Assembly: GCF_002741015.1 (NCBI RefSeq)
Contig: NZ_CP016616.1
Location: forward strand, 1,099,501 to 1,163,500
Length of the DNA stretch: 64,000 nt
Direction: 5' to 3'
Source of the DNA: Microvirga ossetica
GTDB taxonomy: Bacteria; Pseudomonadota; Alphaproteobacteria; Rhizobiales; Beijerinckiaceae
The notes beneath the pieces are model-generated. The model made no database searches. It saw only the letters and a program-made list of their open reading frames with translations, and had not been told where the DNA came from. Shown here piece after piece: positions 42,652 through 51,792 of this stretch. Each line of letters begins with the position of its first letter. Within the stretch, counting starts at the first letter, position 1. A program made the translations under genes and the position numbers.

Positions 42652-43511
42652 TTCGAAACTCCGTGAAGTCCGCTTTTCTTGAATGCAAAGTATTGAATAT
42701 CTGACGCCGTAACGCGTCCAACTAGTCTCATGACGTGTGCAGCTCCATAGATCCCTAATGCCTTCCACGTGCTGACATTTTTGTCATATCGAATACGCGC
42801 ATATAACCCCTCGGTGGCGATGGCATTAAGATTTCCCTGCTTCACCAACGTGAAACCAACACTCTCCATAAGCATGCGCAACGTGCGTGCCGAAAAGTAA
42901 CTTAGGTGTGGCGATGGCAAGCCCTTCTGCCACATGCGCTCGAGCGGGCCACTCAATCCAAGCTTCGCTGCGATGCGGGTCGATCGAAACACCATTCCGT
43001 CTGAAACAGGAAGGTTGATCAGAGCCAAACCGTCAGGCTTGAGGCGGGCATGGACGGCTTGTGCCATACCTTCGACATCGGGCAAATGTTCAAATACGTC
43101 ATTAAATGTGATTGCATCATATTGTTCGCCGACAGGAAGCGCATCCGGGAAAAACCCGACAATAGCTGAATGACCTGCCGAATGGGCCTTTTGGGCCATC
43201 TCGCGATCAGGTTCAATGCCGCTCGCCTCGTAGCCCCGCTTCTTCGCTGCCTCCAAAAACCACCCATGGGCGCACCCAACGTCGAGGATGTGCGCAGCCA
43301 GCGGCAGGAGCGGGCCGCACTCGTCCAGAAGCTGCTTGAAATTCGCCGTCCGGATCGGCTTTAGGGCCTGCTCCCGTGCCGATTCATCGATCCTTTGAAT
43401 CTCATTGATCTGAACACGGAATGTGCTTTTGAAGAAGCCACATGACGGACAGCAAAAAGTATCCGGGAGCACGTCCATTTCCAACGTGGCGGAACAGATG
43501 TCACACTTCAT
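42648..43511 (-). CDS. class I SAM methyltransferase with zinc-ribbon N-terminus
   Basis: This 287-residue protein starts with a four-cysteine ribbon (CDICSATL ... FCCPSCGF). A Rossmann methyltransferase domain follows (HILDVGCAHGWFLEAAKKRG, ITFNDVFEHLPDVEGMAQAV, LALINLPVSDG). This architecture is common among sugar methyltransferases of surface-polysaccharide loci. ATG at 43511, or a GTG three codons earlier at 43520. It is coupled to the GT2 downstream and divergent from the flippase-like gene at 43576. Confidence 0.85.
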   Translation of the reverse strand: MKCDICSATLEMDVLPDTFCCPSCGFFKSTFRVQINEIQRIDESAREQALKPIRTANFKQLLDECGPLLPLAAHILDVGCAHGWFLEAAKKRGYEASGIEPDREMAQKAHSAGHSAIVGFFPDALPVGEQYDAITFNDVFEHLPDVEGMAQAVHARLKPDGLALINLPVSDGMVFRSTRIAAKLGLSGPLERMWQKGLPSPHLSYFSARTLRMLMESVGFTLVKQGNLNAIATEGLYARIRYDKNVSTWKALGIYGAAHVMRLVGRVTASDIQYFAFKKSGLHGVSN

Positions 43512-43575
43512 AAATTTCACACTTGTGTGTATGGGCCGTTATCCCTTAACTGAGCCAAATTATTGCTTAAGGCCC

Positions 43576-43908
43576 ATGAGATACCTTTTCCTTCTCGGAA
43601 CCATTGCCCTTCTAGCCGCAGGCCAAGTCTTATTCAAGCTCTCCGCTGGCCGCGCCACTCTGAACAAATGGGATTTTTTGCTCAGCCCTCCCTTCATAAT
43701 TGCGCTTTTCACCTATGGCGTGGCAACGCTTCTCTGGGTTTTCACGCTTAAAGTTTGGCCCCTTACAATTGCATATGCGGCGCAAGCTATAACAATCGTC
43801 ATAGTTATCACCATAGGTGTTGTTGTATTTAAAGAAAGCTTAAGTACAGTTCAATATTTAGGCGTAGGAGTAATAATCTTTGGCCTAGCCATACTAGCAA
43901 GTGGATAG
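43576..43908 (+). CDS. SMR/ArnE-type small membrane transporter
   Basis: The 110-residue protein has four membrane helices and the SMR/EamA half-size layout: LGTIALLAAGQVLFKLSAG, LFTYGVATLLWVFTLKVWPL, AYAAQAITIVIVITIGVVVF and QYLGVGVIIFGLAILASG. ArnE/ArnF proteins of this type flip lipid-linked sugars across the inner membrane. With the divergent GtrB-like GT2 and the methyltransferase, it could form a module that supplies a modified sugar at the periplasmic face; this is inference. AAGG lies just before the ATG; the frame extends upstream to 43423 without transporter sequence. Confidence 0.78.
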   Translation: MRYLFLLGTIALLAAGQVLFKLSAGRATLNKWDFLLSPPFIIALFTYGVATLLWVFTLKVWPLTIAYAAQAITIVIVITIGVVVFKESLSTVQYLGVGVIIFGLAILASG

Positions 43909-44168
43909 AATATTTGTGAAAAGAAGCTATTGCAGCTTGCAGGTAAAGTTTGATTTCAACATCCTTCGGAATCAATTTGAATAAAATTCTGCACTTTAAG
44001 GCAGCTTGATATCCTCACGATACTAGATGTCACGCCCGATCTCCCTGCAGATATAATCTTCAGGGACCGGGACCATGGCGCGCAGAAAACTATGTTGATA
44101 AGGAAAAAAGTTAAAGTGAGGATTGAAAGTATAAATTGATTCCCTCTCCAAGGGAACTATGATGATAA
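43909..44168. other. AT-rich intergenic, no gene seen
   Basis: About 260 bp, AT-rich, without frame or hairpin that I can assign. Confidence 0.4.
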
Positions 44169-45103
44169 GAGTCGGTCCGAGCGATTCATGAGCTTTGACA
44201 AAGCCTTGCGATCCTGCGGGTCATGAGCCGGATCATGGCGAGTTGCACGAACGCCAGCTGCGTGCGCGTGAGGTTCTCAAAATCCTTGACCAGCCGGCGG
44301 CAGCGGCCGAGCCACCCGAAGGTTCTCTCGACAACCCACCGCTTCGCGACCACCACGAAGCCTTTGGCGGCATCCGATCGTTTGACAATCTCCAGAACCA
44401 CCTTGCCGGTCCGTTTCGCGGTCGCGGCTGTTGCTGCGCCACTGTAGGCGCCATCGGCAAACAGGCGCTGCAGGAACACGAACACGCGCCGCACACTCGT
44501 CAGAAGCGGCAGAAAGCCCTCCCGATCCTGCACATCGGCCGGTGTCACATTCAGCCCGAGCATCAGGCCCAGCGTGTCGACGATAAGGTGACGCTTCTTG
44601 CCTTTGACTGTCTTGGCCGCGTCATCGCCGATCGGATCGATAGGCCTCCCCCTTTTTCGGCGCTCTTGACGCTCTGGCTGTCGACGATCGCGGCGGTGGG
44701 ACTGGCGTGGCGTCCCTCAAGCTCGCGGACCTGCTGGTAGAGCGCGAAGTGCAGGCGCTCGAGCACGCCATCGCAATGCCAGCGCACGAACCAGCCGTGC
44801 ACGGTGCTGCGCGGCGGCAGGTCTCTGGGCAAAGCCCGCCACTGGCAGCCTGTGCTCAAGACGTACAGAACGGCATTGAGGATCTCGCGCAAGCGCTCCG
44901 GCACTGGCCCGGACCTCGTGCGACGGCGCAGAAACGGTCGCACCAGATCCCATTCGGCATCCGCCAGGTCGCTCGGGTAGCGCAAACCTGTGCGAGCGTA
45001 GCGACCTCGGTTCTCTGGGGTCCACATGGGACCCTCCGCAAATCGGCGCCAACCAGTGAAGCACAAGTCATTGCTCGGATTCAACTTTCACTCGGACAGG
45101 CTC
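44169..45103 (-). mobile_element. IS5-family insertion sequence (IS427-like)
   Basis: Imperfect inverted ends, GAGTCGGTCCGAGCGA at 44169 and GAGCCTGTCCGAGTGA read from 45103, bound two transposase frames. The right end abuts TA at 45104, where the next IS630 element starts. Confidence 0.8.
44186..45084 (-). CDS. IS5-family transposase encoded in two frames
   Basis: The first frame (45084-44563) covers the N-terminal part: RYPSDLADAEWDLVRPFLRR, TGCQWRALPRDLPPRSTVHG and AIVDSQSVKSAEKGG with the first catalytic Asp. The second (to 44186) covers LFADGAYSGAATAA (second Asp) and RWVVERTFGWLGRCRRLVKD (Glu). Reading continues in the -1 frame (IDPIGDDAAKTVKGKKRHLI) after a GAAAAAGGGGGA tract. IS427-group elements normally use such a shift, so this may be programmed and not a defect. 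Confidence 0.82.
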
Positions 45104-46080
45104 TAGAGCATCGGACGGTTAAACGGACGCATATCCGGCAGCCTTAAGGTAGTTCCAGCACTCTTGTGGTTCGAACAGGTTGCAGATCTCACCGAGCGCT
45201 CGCCAGAGCGCGTCGAACGTTCGGGCCTCGGCCTTGCGCAAGTGCGCTTTGATCTTGGCAAAGGCCTGTTCAATTGGATTAAGATCAGGCGAATAAGCAG
45301 GTAAAAACAGGAACCAGGCTCCGCGTTGCTTCAGACACTGAGCGGCCTTCTCGCTCTTGTGGACAGCCAGGTTGTCGAGGATCACCACATCGCCTTTGCG
45401 CAGCGTCGGCGCGAGCTGCGTCTCAATGTAAGCCTCGAACGCCAACCGGGTGATCGGGCCATCGATGATCCACGGCGCGCACAACTCGTTGCACCGTAGC
45501 CCAGCCAGAAAGGTATGGGTTTTCCAGTGTCCAAAGGGAGCTTTCATGCGTAGGCGCTGGCCCCTGCGGCTCCGCCCGCGCAGGCGCGTCATCTTGGTGT
45601 TGACATACGTCTCGTCCAGGAACACCAGCCGGTGCGTCTCCTGGCGCATGCGCGGCTGGCGCTGGGCATGCCAGACCCGGCGCTCATCCCGCACATCGGC
45701 GCGTGCGCACTCCGCCGCCATCAGGCATTTTTTTATATGAGAAGCCGTGCCGGCACAGGAAGCGCGAGAGCATCGCGGGAGCCGCAACGATCCCATGCTC
45801 AGTCAGCAGCCTTGCGGCCAGCTCGGGCATGGTGATGGCCGGCTCGGCCTCGACCGTCTGGATCAAGAAGCTCTCATAGGGCACCAGCTTGCCGCGTCCG
45901 GGCGGACGGCCTTGCCGGGCCGGTGCCGGCGAGCCGAACCGCCGCTTCCGCTGCACCAGCTTGATGGCGAAACTCTCGCTGACGTCAAAGTGCTGGGCTG
46001 CCGCCCGGCAGGAATGACCTGCATCGACAAAGTCGGCGACGCGCACCCGCAGATCCAGGGAATAGCAATGACCCATAATC
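45104..46080 (-). mobile_element. IS630-family insertion sequence (second type)
   Basis: Two overlapping frames encode an IS630 transposase. The left edge at TAGAGCATCGGACG matches the edge of the relic at 35717 and, more loosely, that at 8287. The right edge could not be fixed. Confidence 0.65.
45119..46076 (-). CDS. IS630-family transposase split at an A7 tract
   Basis: The first frame (from ATG 46076) carries the HTH part: [38 protein letters not shown] and [10 protein letters not shown]. At seven A residues (complement of 45728-45734) the reading must shift by one base to continue [14 protein letters not shown]. It then reaches the DDE domain: [38 protein letters not shown], and [22 protein letters not shown]630 members with A-tract slippage are known. 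An indel mutation cannot be excluded. Confidence 0.82.
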
Positions 46081-46159
46081 CACCTCCCAGTCCAGGCAGT
46101 GAATCACAGCTCGGCCTCGCACAGAAGCCAGGAGTCTCATTTCCGGTCCGAGGCTCTAA
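46081..46159. other. short flank between IS630 and IS701
   Basis: About 80 bp, ending in CTAA (46156-46159), which is the left copy of the IS701 target duplication. No gene is seen. Confidence 0.5.
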
Positions 46160-47569
46160 CACTACAGTTGCACCTTTCGTTTGCGATGTGAGGCTTGCGC
46201 CCTGGCCTGATGCGCTCGTCGCCACGCGGACCAGGCGATCACGAAGGCCGGCTCGATCCGGCGCTGCTGGAGGCGTGTGGCAACCCGGCGGATTTCCTGG
46301 ACAGACCAGCATACCAGCGCTGCAGTCGGGCTTCGTCGTTTCGTTTTTGGGGTGAGGTAAGGCGGTTGGCGTGCTCACGCACCACCGTCATCATGGCAAA
46401 CGCCAGCATCACCAGCGACACATGCCGATGCCAACCGTGCCACGAACGCGTCTCATTGTGCGTCAGCCCCAACTCCGTCTTCGCGGTCTCGAACGCATCC
46501 TCAATCGCCCAGCGCTGGCCCTCCACCCGCACCAGGGTCTCCATCGGTGTGCCGGCCGGGCACCAGGTCGAGAAGAACGCCAGATCCTGATCGCTGATGC
46601 TGCGCCGGATCAGCAGGCCGCGCGTCCACAGGCCGGTCAGCGCCTCGTTGAATTCCTCGGCCTCGAGATCGGCCAACGCGACATAGGCCCAATCATACAG
46701 GCGCGGCCCCTTGGTGCCGATCCCGGCCGACAGACGCTGCCAGGTCTTGGGAGCAAGCCCCTGTGCAATCGTCGCGGCCGTGCCGGCCACCGGCGGGCTC
46801 TTGTCCCAGGAATTGAAGCGGTCTGTGGCTTGAACGCCCAGCACGTAACCCTTGCCAGCTCGGCGCAGCTGCATGGCCAGGGCCCCATAGATGGTGTCGG
46901 TGGCCACCCACTCAAACGGTACGCCGGCCGCCAGGGCCCGCTCGATCATCGCGGCGGCGATCTGCGGCTTGGTGACGAAGCGGATCGCATCGGGCACGTG
47001 AGCCGTGGCCAGGCGCTCGGGCTTCGTCGTCCAGTCCTTGGGCAGATAGAGCTGGCGGTCGATCAAGGCGCAGCCCTTGTCCGACGCGTAAGCGGCAAAC
47101 ACGCCGATCTGGCAGCTGGCAATCTTGCCGGCTGACCCAGTGTACTGGCGTCCCACCCCGCACGAGTTCTGCCCCTGCTTGAGAAAGCCGGTCTCATCGA
47201 TCACCAGTACCGCTCCGGGAGAGGCGAGCGTCTCGAGCGCATAGTCGCGCACCATGTCCCGCAAAGCATCCGCGTCCCAGTGGCTGCGCCCGAGCACCGC
47301 CTGCTGGCGCCATGGTCCCGGATCACCGGCGGCTTCCGCCCGCATCCAGCCGGTCTTGCGCCGCTCCGGCCCGAGCAGACCGTCGAGGAAGGCGGCCGCG
47401 GAGGCCGCGGCGCTGGGATGAGCAAACTGGGGTTTGAGATCAGCTTTGACCTGACGCAACTCCACACACCAGAGTTCGAGCATCTGCTCGATGGCCACGC
47501 CTGACATGGCAGCCTCCTGTATCAGATCAGGAGGTAATTAGGGCGCCAGTGCAGCGTGCAACTGTAGTG
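46160..47569 (-). mobile_element. IS701-family insertion sequence
   Basis: Perfect 14-bp inverted repeats (CACTACAGTTGCAC at 46160-46173 and complement at 47556-47569) are flanked by a 4-bp duplication CTAA (46156-46159, 47570-47573). Four-base YTAR duplications are typical of IS701. Length 1410 bp. Confidence 0.92.
46162..47507 (-). pseudogene. IS701-family transposase with C-terminal frameshift
   Basis: The frame from ATG 47507 carries the IS701 blocks: VIDETGFLKQGQNSCGVGRQ (first Asp), ATDTIYGALAMQLRRAGKGY (second Asp), and GQRWAIEDAFETAKTELGLT (Glu). Near 46305-46318 it slips out of frame and ends at 46239 with an unrelated tail. In another frame the expected C-terminus continues: SVQEIRRVATRLQQRRIEPA, and WSAWRRAHQARAQASHRKRK to a TAG at 46162-46164, just inside the terminal repeat. 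About 45 residues are lost. The catalytic core is intact, so residual activity is possible. Confidence 0.85.
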
Positions 47570-48106
47570 CTAAGCTTCCGAGCAGCTATGCGCCTCAACT
47601 CAGAAATTGCTGTTTTGTAATCAAGGATATGCTCGATGACATGAGTGAAGACAACTATATCGAATTCATCATCTCTAAAGGGAAGATTTTCGACTTTTTC
47701 CTTCGACAAATTCCACTCGTTGAATATTGGTAGCTGACGGAACATCGAAGTTCATACCGACAAGGCGGCGGAAGTCCGAGACTGCGTGCGTCTGAATGTA
47801 ATTGAGCAGATACCCGTTGCCACACCCCACATCACAAACAGATGTCCCGACAATATCTGATGTCGCCTGGGCAAGGCAGGCCGAAGAATTATCTGTGCCA
47901 CTGTGAATGTGTGGATATTCTCGATAAAGTTTCTCGTACTCTTTCTCGGTCAGAAATGGCGCGCGCTTGCGAAAATCGGCCATATGATCGATATAGGGGC
48001 CATAAACCATCCGGCCGAGGCACCGAAACAAAGCAGAGTCTTTCAGTGCCGGCGGAATCAAGTCCTCTATGACAAAGCGAATGCGATTGCTTGTTTCTCG
48101 CCGCAC
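47570..48106 (-). pseudogene. SAM methyltransferase, frameshifted and 3' truncated
   Basis: From a GTG at 48106 (GGAGAAGAG upstream) the protein reads RIRFVIEDLIPPALKDSALF and then SVCDVGCGNGYLLNYIQTHA, a class I methyltransferase. At an A5 run (complement of ~47695-47699) one extra base breaks the frame. Removing it joins VEFVEGK to VENLPFRDDEFDIVVFTHVI and EHILDYKTAISELRRIAARK. The gene then meets IS701. Since IS701 is bounded by a clean CTAA duplication, and the sequence beyond it does not continue the protein, the C-terminus was already missing before IS701 inserted. Confidence 0.8.
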
Positions 48107-48398
48107 ATCTCTTCTCCGATTATCAGTATCATAATGCAAATGCCGACCTTTGCCACAGGCCCTGCGCATAATCAGCATCCCAAGATGAGTGAGCCAGTCG
48201 CACTCGTCCGGCACAATCGAGCCACGCATCATGCTTGCACATACGATATTTTCATGGCACGGCCGCTGAAGAGCAATGTCCTGCCCGAGGAACTAAAGAG
48301 CCTGTTACTGAGTATACTCGCGCAACACCATGCAACAGTATATGATTTGGCATGTAGTTGACCTAGCAAGATGAGCGTATGAACGAAGTTCGAATGAA

Positions 48399-49748
48399 AT
48401 GAAGCAAATACCGTTGATACCTTCCCAAACTGCGAACTACATGGAAACCAGGTGGCTGAACTTCGGCCTATCTCGGGTATTTTGTGTCTTACAAATCTTA
48501 GGTTTGGTTATTGGCATATTTGCAGCAATTATCATACCGCCGTTCGTTCTTCCTGATGAGCCGGCGCATTTTTTGCGTGCTTATGAGATCAGCCGCTTGC
48601 ATTTGGTGAACACCCCGGAACGGAATGGCGTGCCAATCTCTTGTTCCGATTATCTGGTCATCGGATCGAAGTACGCCCCAATGGCCTATTTTCAGGATGT
48701 CCGTGAGCAGGTCATCCAGCAAGGAGGGGCATGCAGTGTTCTGTCCCTGAACTCCGCCAATATTTATTCGCCCGTTCCATATCTAGCCGGTGGGCTCGCG
48801 ATAGCTCTAGGGGATGGCTTTGGGCTGAGCGTCGAAGAAAAACTTTATTTTGCAAGAATCCTTACATGCATTCTCTGCGCTTCGATCATCGGATGGGGAC
48901 TGAAGGGCAGCGTCGCCCAAAATCATGTTCTTTTATTCTTAATTTTTACGCCGCTCTGCTTCTTTATAAGATCATCGGTATCTGCAGATGCTATCACGAT
49001 GTCTCTGCTGATAGCCTTTACAGGAAAAGTGATATCGTCCAAAAAAGCCCCTGAGGTTAGAGGAGACCTCATAGCTTTAATAGCACTTGGCTTTTTACTT
49101 GGGTCATGCAAACTGATCTATGGCGCATACGCAGCAATTTCTTTGATCTTGATCCGCAAGGAGCATGCTTGGTTTGGCAATATCCGCTCGGCTGGATTAT
49201 ATGCGCTGCCATCTGTAGCCGCCCTCGTCGGGGCAGTAATGTGGCTGCCCCGGATATCTCCCTATATCGGGAACAATGCGAATCCTGCGGAGCAGCTTCA
49301 ACTTCTGATCAGCCAGCCGGGACATCTTTTTCGGGTTATGGCCACCACATACACTGAGTATGGGATTGCGTACCTCCATCAGTTCTTCCTGCCTCCTGGC
49401 GGCTACCCGATTTGGATCCCGAATTCAGTCAACTTCATCCTAATCCTGGCGCTGACGGTTCTCTCTCTCTCCACACCACTGCGTCTTGCGCTTCTAAATC
49501 GAATTTTCCTGATTGTACTTTCAGCTTCGTTCTTCGTGATCATACTAGTTCCGCTCTATCTGACTTACGCTCCGGTCGGCTATAAGGTCGCTCTCGGACT
49601 ACAGGGGCGATACTATTTTCCGGCGGTTCTGGGCTTATCATTTGCACTGTTCGGGCTGTGGCGGAGCGGAGATAGCCAGCCTCTCAGACTCATACTCGTC
49701 GGGCTTCCCTTTTCATTGACGTTGCTCTGCGTTGGGTCACTTTTGTAA
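48399..49748 (+). CDS. DUF2142 family membrane protein
   Basis: The 449-residue protein has about eleven membrane helices. It carries the DUF2142 marks: FVLPDEPAHFLRAYEISRLH in the first periplasmic loop and GYKVALGLQGRYYFPAVLGL near the C-terminus. The family is related to GT-C glycosyltransferases, where the loop acidic residues bind a lipid-phosphate sugar donor. It may transfer a sugar in the periplasm using the lipid-linked donor made by the GtrB-like protein; this is inference. Low GC. An internal ATG after residue 14 is an alternative start. Confidence 0.82.
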   Translation: MKQIPLIPSQTANYMETRWLNFGLSRVFCVLQILGLVIGIFAAIIIPPFVLPDEPAHFLRAYEISRLHLVNTPERNGVPISCSDYLVIGSKYAPMAYFQDVREQVIQQGGACSVLSLNSANIYSPVPYLAGGLAIALGDGFGLSVEEKLYFARILTCILCASIIGWGLKGSVAQNHVLLFLIFTPLCFFIRSSVSADAITMSLLIAFTGKVISSKKAPEVRGDLIALIALGFLLGSCKLIYGAYAAISLILIRKEHAWFGNIRSAGLYALPSVAALVGAVMWLPRISPYIGNNANPAEQLQLLISQPGHLFRVMATTYTEYGIAYLHQFFLPPGGYPIWIPNSVNFILILALTVLSLSTPLRLALLNRIFLIVLSASFFVIILVPLYLTYAPVGYKVALGLQGRYYFPAVLGLSFALFGLWRSGDSQPLRLILVGLPFSLTLLCVGSLL

Positions 49749-49749
49749 G

Positions 49750-50115
49750 GAGGGGATGGGCAGCCCGTGACTAATTTCGTCTTGCCATTGGCCAGCACCG
49801 GCGTGTCGTCGTCATGCAGCCGCCCGGCCACCAGGCCAGGGATTGCGCAAGTCGACGCCCCTCTAGGAGGTGACTCAGCTACGCGGTCGTGATGGAGACC
49901 GGCCATCCGCCTGAGCGTCTCCTGCACGAGCAACGATAACGCGCCGAGCCTTTGCGCATATCGGTGTGGCCGGTGGCCAGCCACACGCGCACGCCGGTGA
50001 GTACCGGGATCATGCCGAGCTCTCCACGACCTGTAAAACCCGCCGCAGCGCCTCTGCATCGACAACGCGGATAACTCGCACGACTCAGCGACTTCCCATG
50101 AGGATCTCGATCATG
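49750..50115 (-). pseudogene. IS66 relic (tnpA end, tnpB start, tnpC scrap)
   Basis: Minus-strand reading gives VVDAEALRRVLQVVES (TnpA end, ~50085-50035). MIPVLTGVRVWLATGHTDMR, then KG, is the TnpB start near 50015. GRLHDDDTPVLANGKTK (~49830-49780) is a piece of TnpC. The parts are fused by deletions. Here tnpB runs straight through codon 20, unlike the two copies next to the RIT element. The relic lies between DUF2142 and rfbA, where other sugar genes may have been lost. Confidence 0.75.
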
Positions 50116-50239
50116 CCGTACAACCGTTCTGGAAAAATCCCAGGACGGATGTTGCCTCACGTCGCGCCTTCATCCATGCGCTTCCGGTGTTCCCTTGCCC
50201 GCGACTCGGAGCCGTTCTCATGACCCGCAGGAATGGCTC

Positions 50240-51112
50240 TCAGCCTTCATCCTTGGCGATCCGGAGCAGATATTGCCCGTAGGTACTTTTGGATAGGCGG
50301 TCGGCAAGAACCAAAAGCTCGGTACGATCAATCCAACCAGAATTGTAAGCGATTTCCTCGGGACACGCGATGCGGAAGCCCTGGCGTTTTTCAAGAGCGC
50401 GGACAAATTCGGCGGCTTCGACAAGGCTATCCGGCGTTCCTGTATCGAGCCAAGCATAACCGCGCCCCATCAACTCGACTTGGAGCTGACCTCTTTCTAG
50501 GTAAACTTGATTGACATCCGTTATTTCTAATTCGCCCCGCGCTGATGGCTTCAGGTTTGCAGCTATGTCGACCACCTGATGGTCGTAAAAGTAGAGCCCG
50601 GTGACAGCCCAGCTGGACCGCGGCTTCTTCGGCTTCTCTTCAATGGAAACGGCTTTACCTTGGCTGTCGAATTCAACGACCCCATAACGGTCGGGGTCGG
50701 TGACATGATACGCAAAGACCGTGGCTCCAGAAGTGCGTCTTGCAGCAGAACGCAACAATTCGGTCAGCCCATGCCCATAATAGACGTTGTCGCCCAGGAT
50801 CAACACGGATGGCCCGCGCTCAACAAAATCCCCACCGATGATATAAGCTTGGGCAAGCCCTTCCGGTCTCGGTTGCTCCGCGTAACGCAGGCGAATTCCC
50901 CATTGTTCACCAGAACCCAGGAGCTGTTTGAAACGCGGCAGATCATCAGGAGTGGAGATGATGAGGATATCGCGGACGCCAGCCAGCATGAGAGTCGTGA
51001 GCGGGTAGTAGATCATAGGCTTATCATAGATCGGAAGCAGCTGCTTCGATGTGACGTAAGTCATCGGATGCAGTCGGGTTCCGCTCCCACCCGCCAGAAT
51101 GATACCCTTCAT
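50240..51112 (-). CDS. rfbA: glucose-1-phosphate thymidylyltransferase
   Basis: The 290-residue enzyme makes dTDP-glucose from dTTP and glucose-1-phosphate, the first step to dTDP-rhamnose. It begins [20 protein letters not shown] (nucleotide loop), with [33 protein letters not shown] and the Mg-binding [14 protein letters not shown] lies eight bases before the ATG at 51112. It is the last gene of the rfbB-rfbC-rfbA run, 55 bp after rfbC. Confidence 0.95.
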   Translation of the reverse strand: MKGIILAGGSGTRLHPMTYVTSKQLLPIYDKPMIYYPLTTLMLAGVRDILIISTPDDLPRFKQLLGSGEQWGIRLRYAEQPRPEGLAQAYIIGGDFVERGPSVLILGDNVYYGHGLTELLRSAARRTSGATVFAYHVTDPDRYGVVEFDSQGKAVSIEEKPKKPRSSWAVTGLYFYDHQVVDIAANLKPSARGELEITDVNQVYLERGQLQVELMGRGYAWLDTGTPDSLVEAAEFVRALEKRQGFRIACPEEIAYNSGWIDRTELLVLADRLSKSTYGQYLLRIAKDEG

Positions 51113-51167
51113 CACAGTGCCTCCTTGGTACCTGCTGCCCTCATGACGAGGTACATTCAGCCCGAAA

Positions 51168-51722
51168 TCATGGAAAGTAAGCAGCCAATTCGGCCAGTCT
51201 TGGTTGACTTCGGTCTTTGTCGGAGAGGATCGCCCTCTCTGGATCAACCGGCCAGCTGATCTTCAGGACCGGATCATTCCAAAGCAGCCCATGATCGTGA
51301 GCTGCGGAATAATAGGAGGAGACCTTATACTGGATTTCTGTGTTGGGCTCGAGTGTGCAGAAGCCATGGGCAAAGCCGACTGGCACATAGAGCTGGCTGC
51401 CGTTCTGGGCAGAAAGCGTCACGGCGACATAATTGCCATATGTCGGGGATGACTGCCGGAGGTCCACTGCGACATCGAGAATGCTGCCACGCACGACTCG
51501 GATCAATTTAGCTTGGGCAAACGGCTCGCTCTGAAAATGTAGTCCCCGCACGGTGCCGACCGTCGCGGATAACGAGTGATTATCCTGCACAAATTCTGCA
51601 CTGATGCCAGCTTCTACGAAAAGTCGCAGGTTGTATGTCTCGGAAAAGAATCCGCGATTGTCGCCAAAGCGTCGCGGAGTCACGATCTTCACATCCGGGA
51701 TTGCAGTCGGCTCAACAAGCAC
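51168..51722 (-). CDS. rfbC: dTDP-4-dehydrorhamnose 3,5-epimerase
   Basis: The 184-residue cupin epimerase has [39 protein letters not shown] (catalytic His), [16 protein letters not shown] and [20 protein letters not shown]. It converts dTDP-4-keto-6-deoxyglucose to the L-lyxo form. The start is a GTG at 51722 after AGGAAAGG; a longer frame to 51959 is not family sequence. 70 bp separate it from rfbB. Confidence 0.95.
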   Translation of the reverse strand: MLVEPTAIPDVKIVTPRRFGDNRGFFSETYNLRLFVEAGISAEFVQDNHSLSATVGTVRGLHFQSEPFAQAKLIRVVRGSILDVAVDLRQSSPTYGNYVAVTLSAQNGSQLYVPVGFAHGFCTLEPNTEIQYKVSSYYSAAHDHGLLWNDPVLKISWPVDPERAILSDKDRSQPRLAELAAYFP

Positions 51723-51792
51723 GTGACACCTTTCCTCACTCACGTTCAGCACTATCAGCCTGGGTAACCTTTCAGTGGGCTGAGCAATAAGC

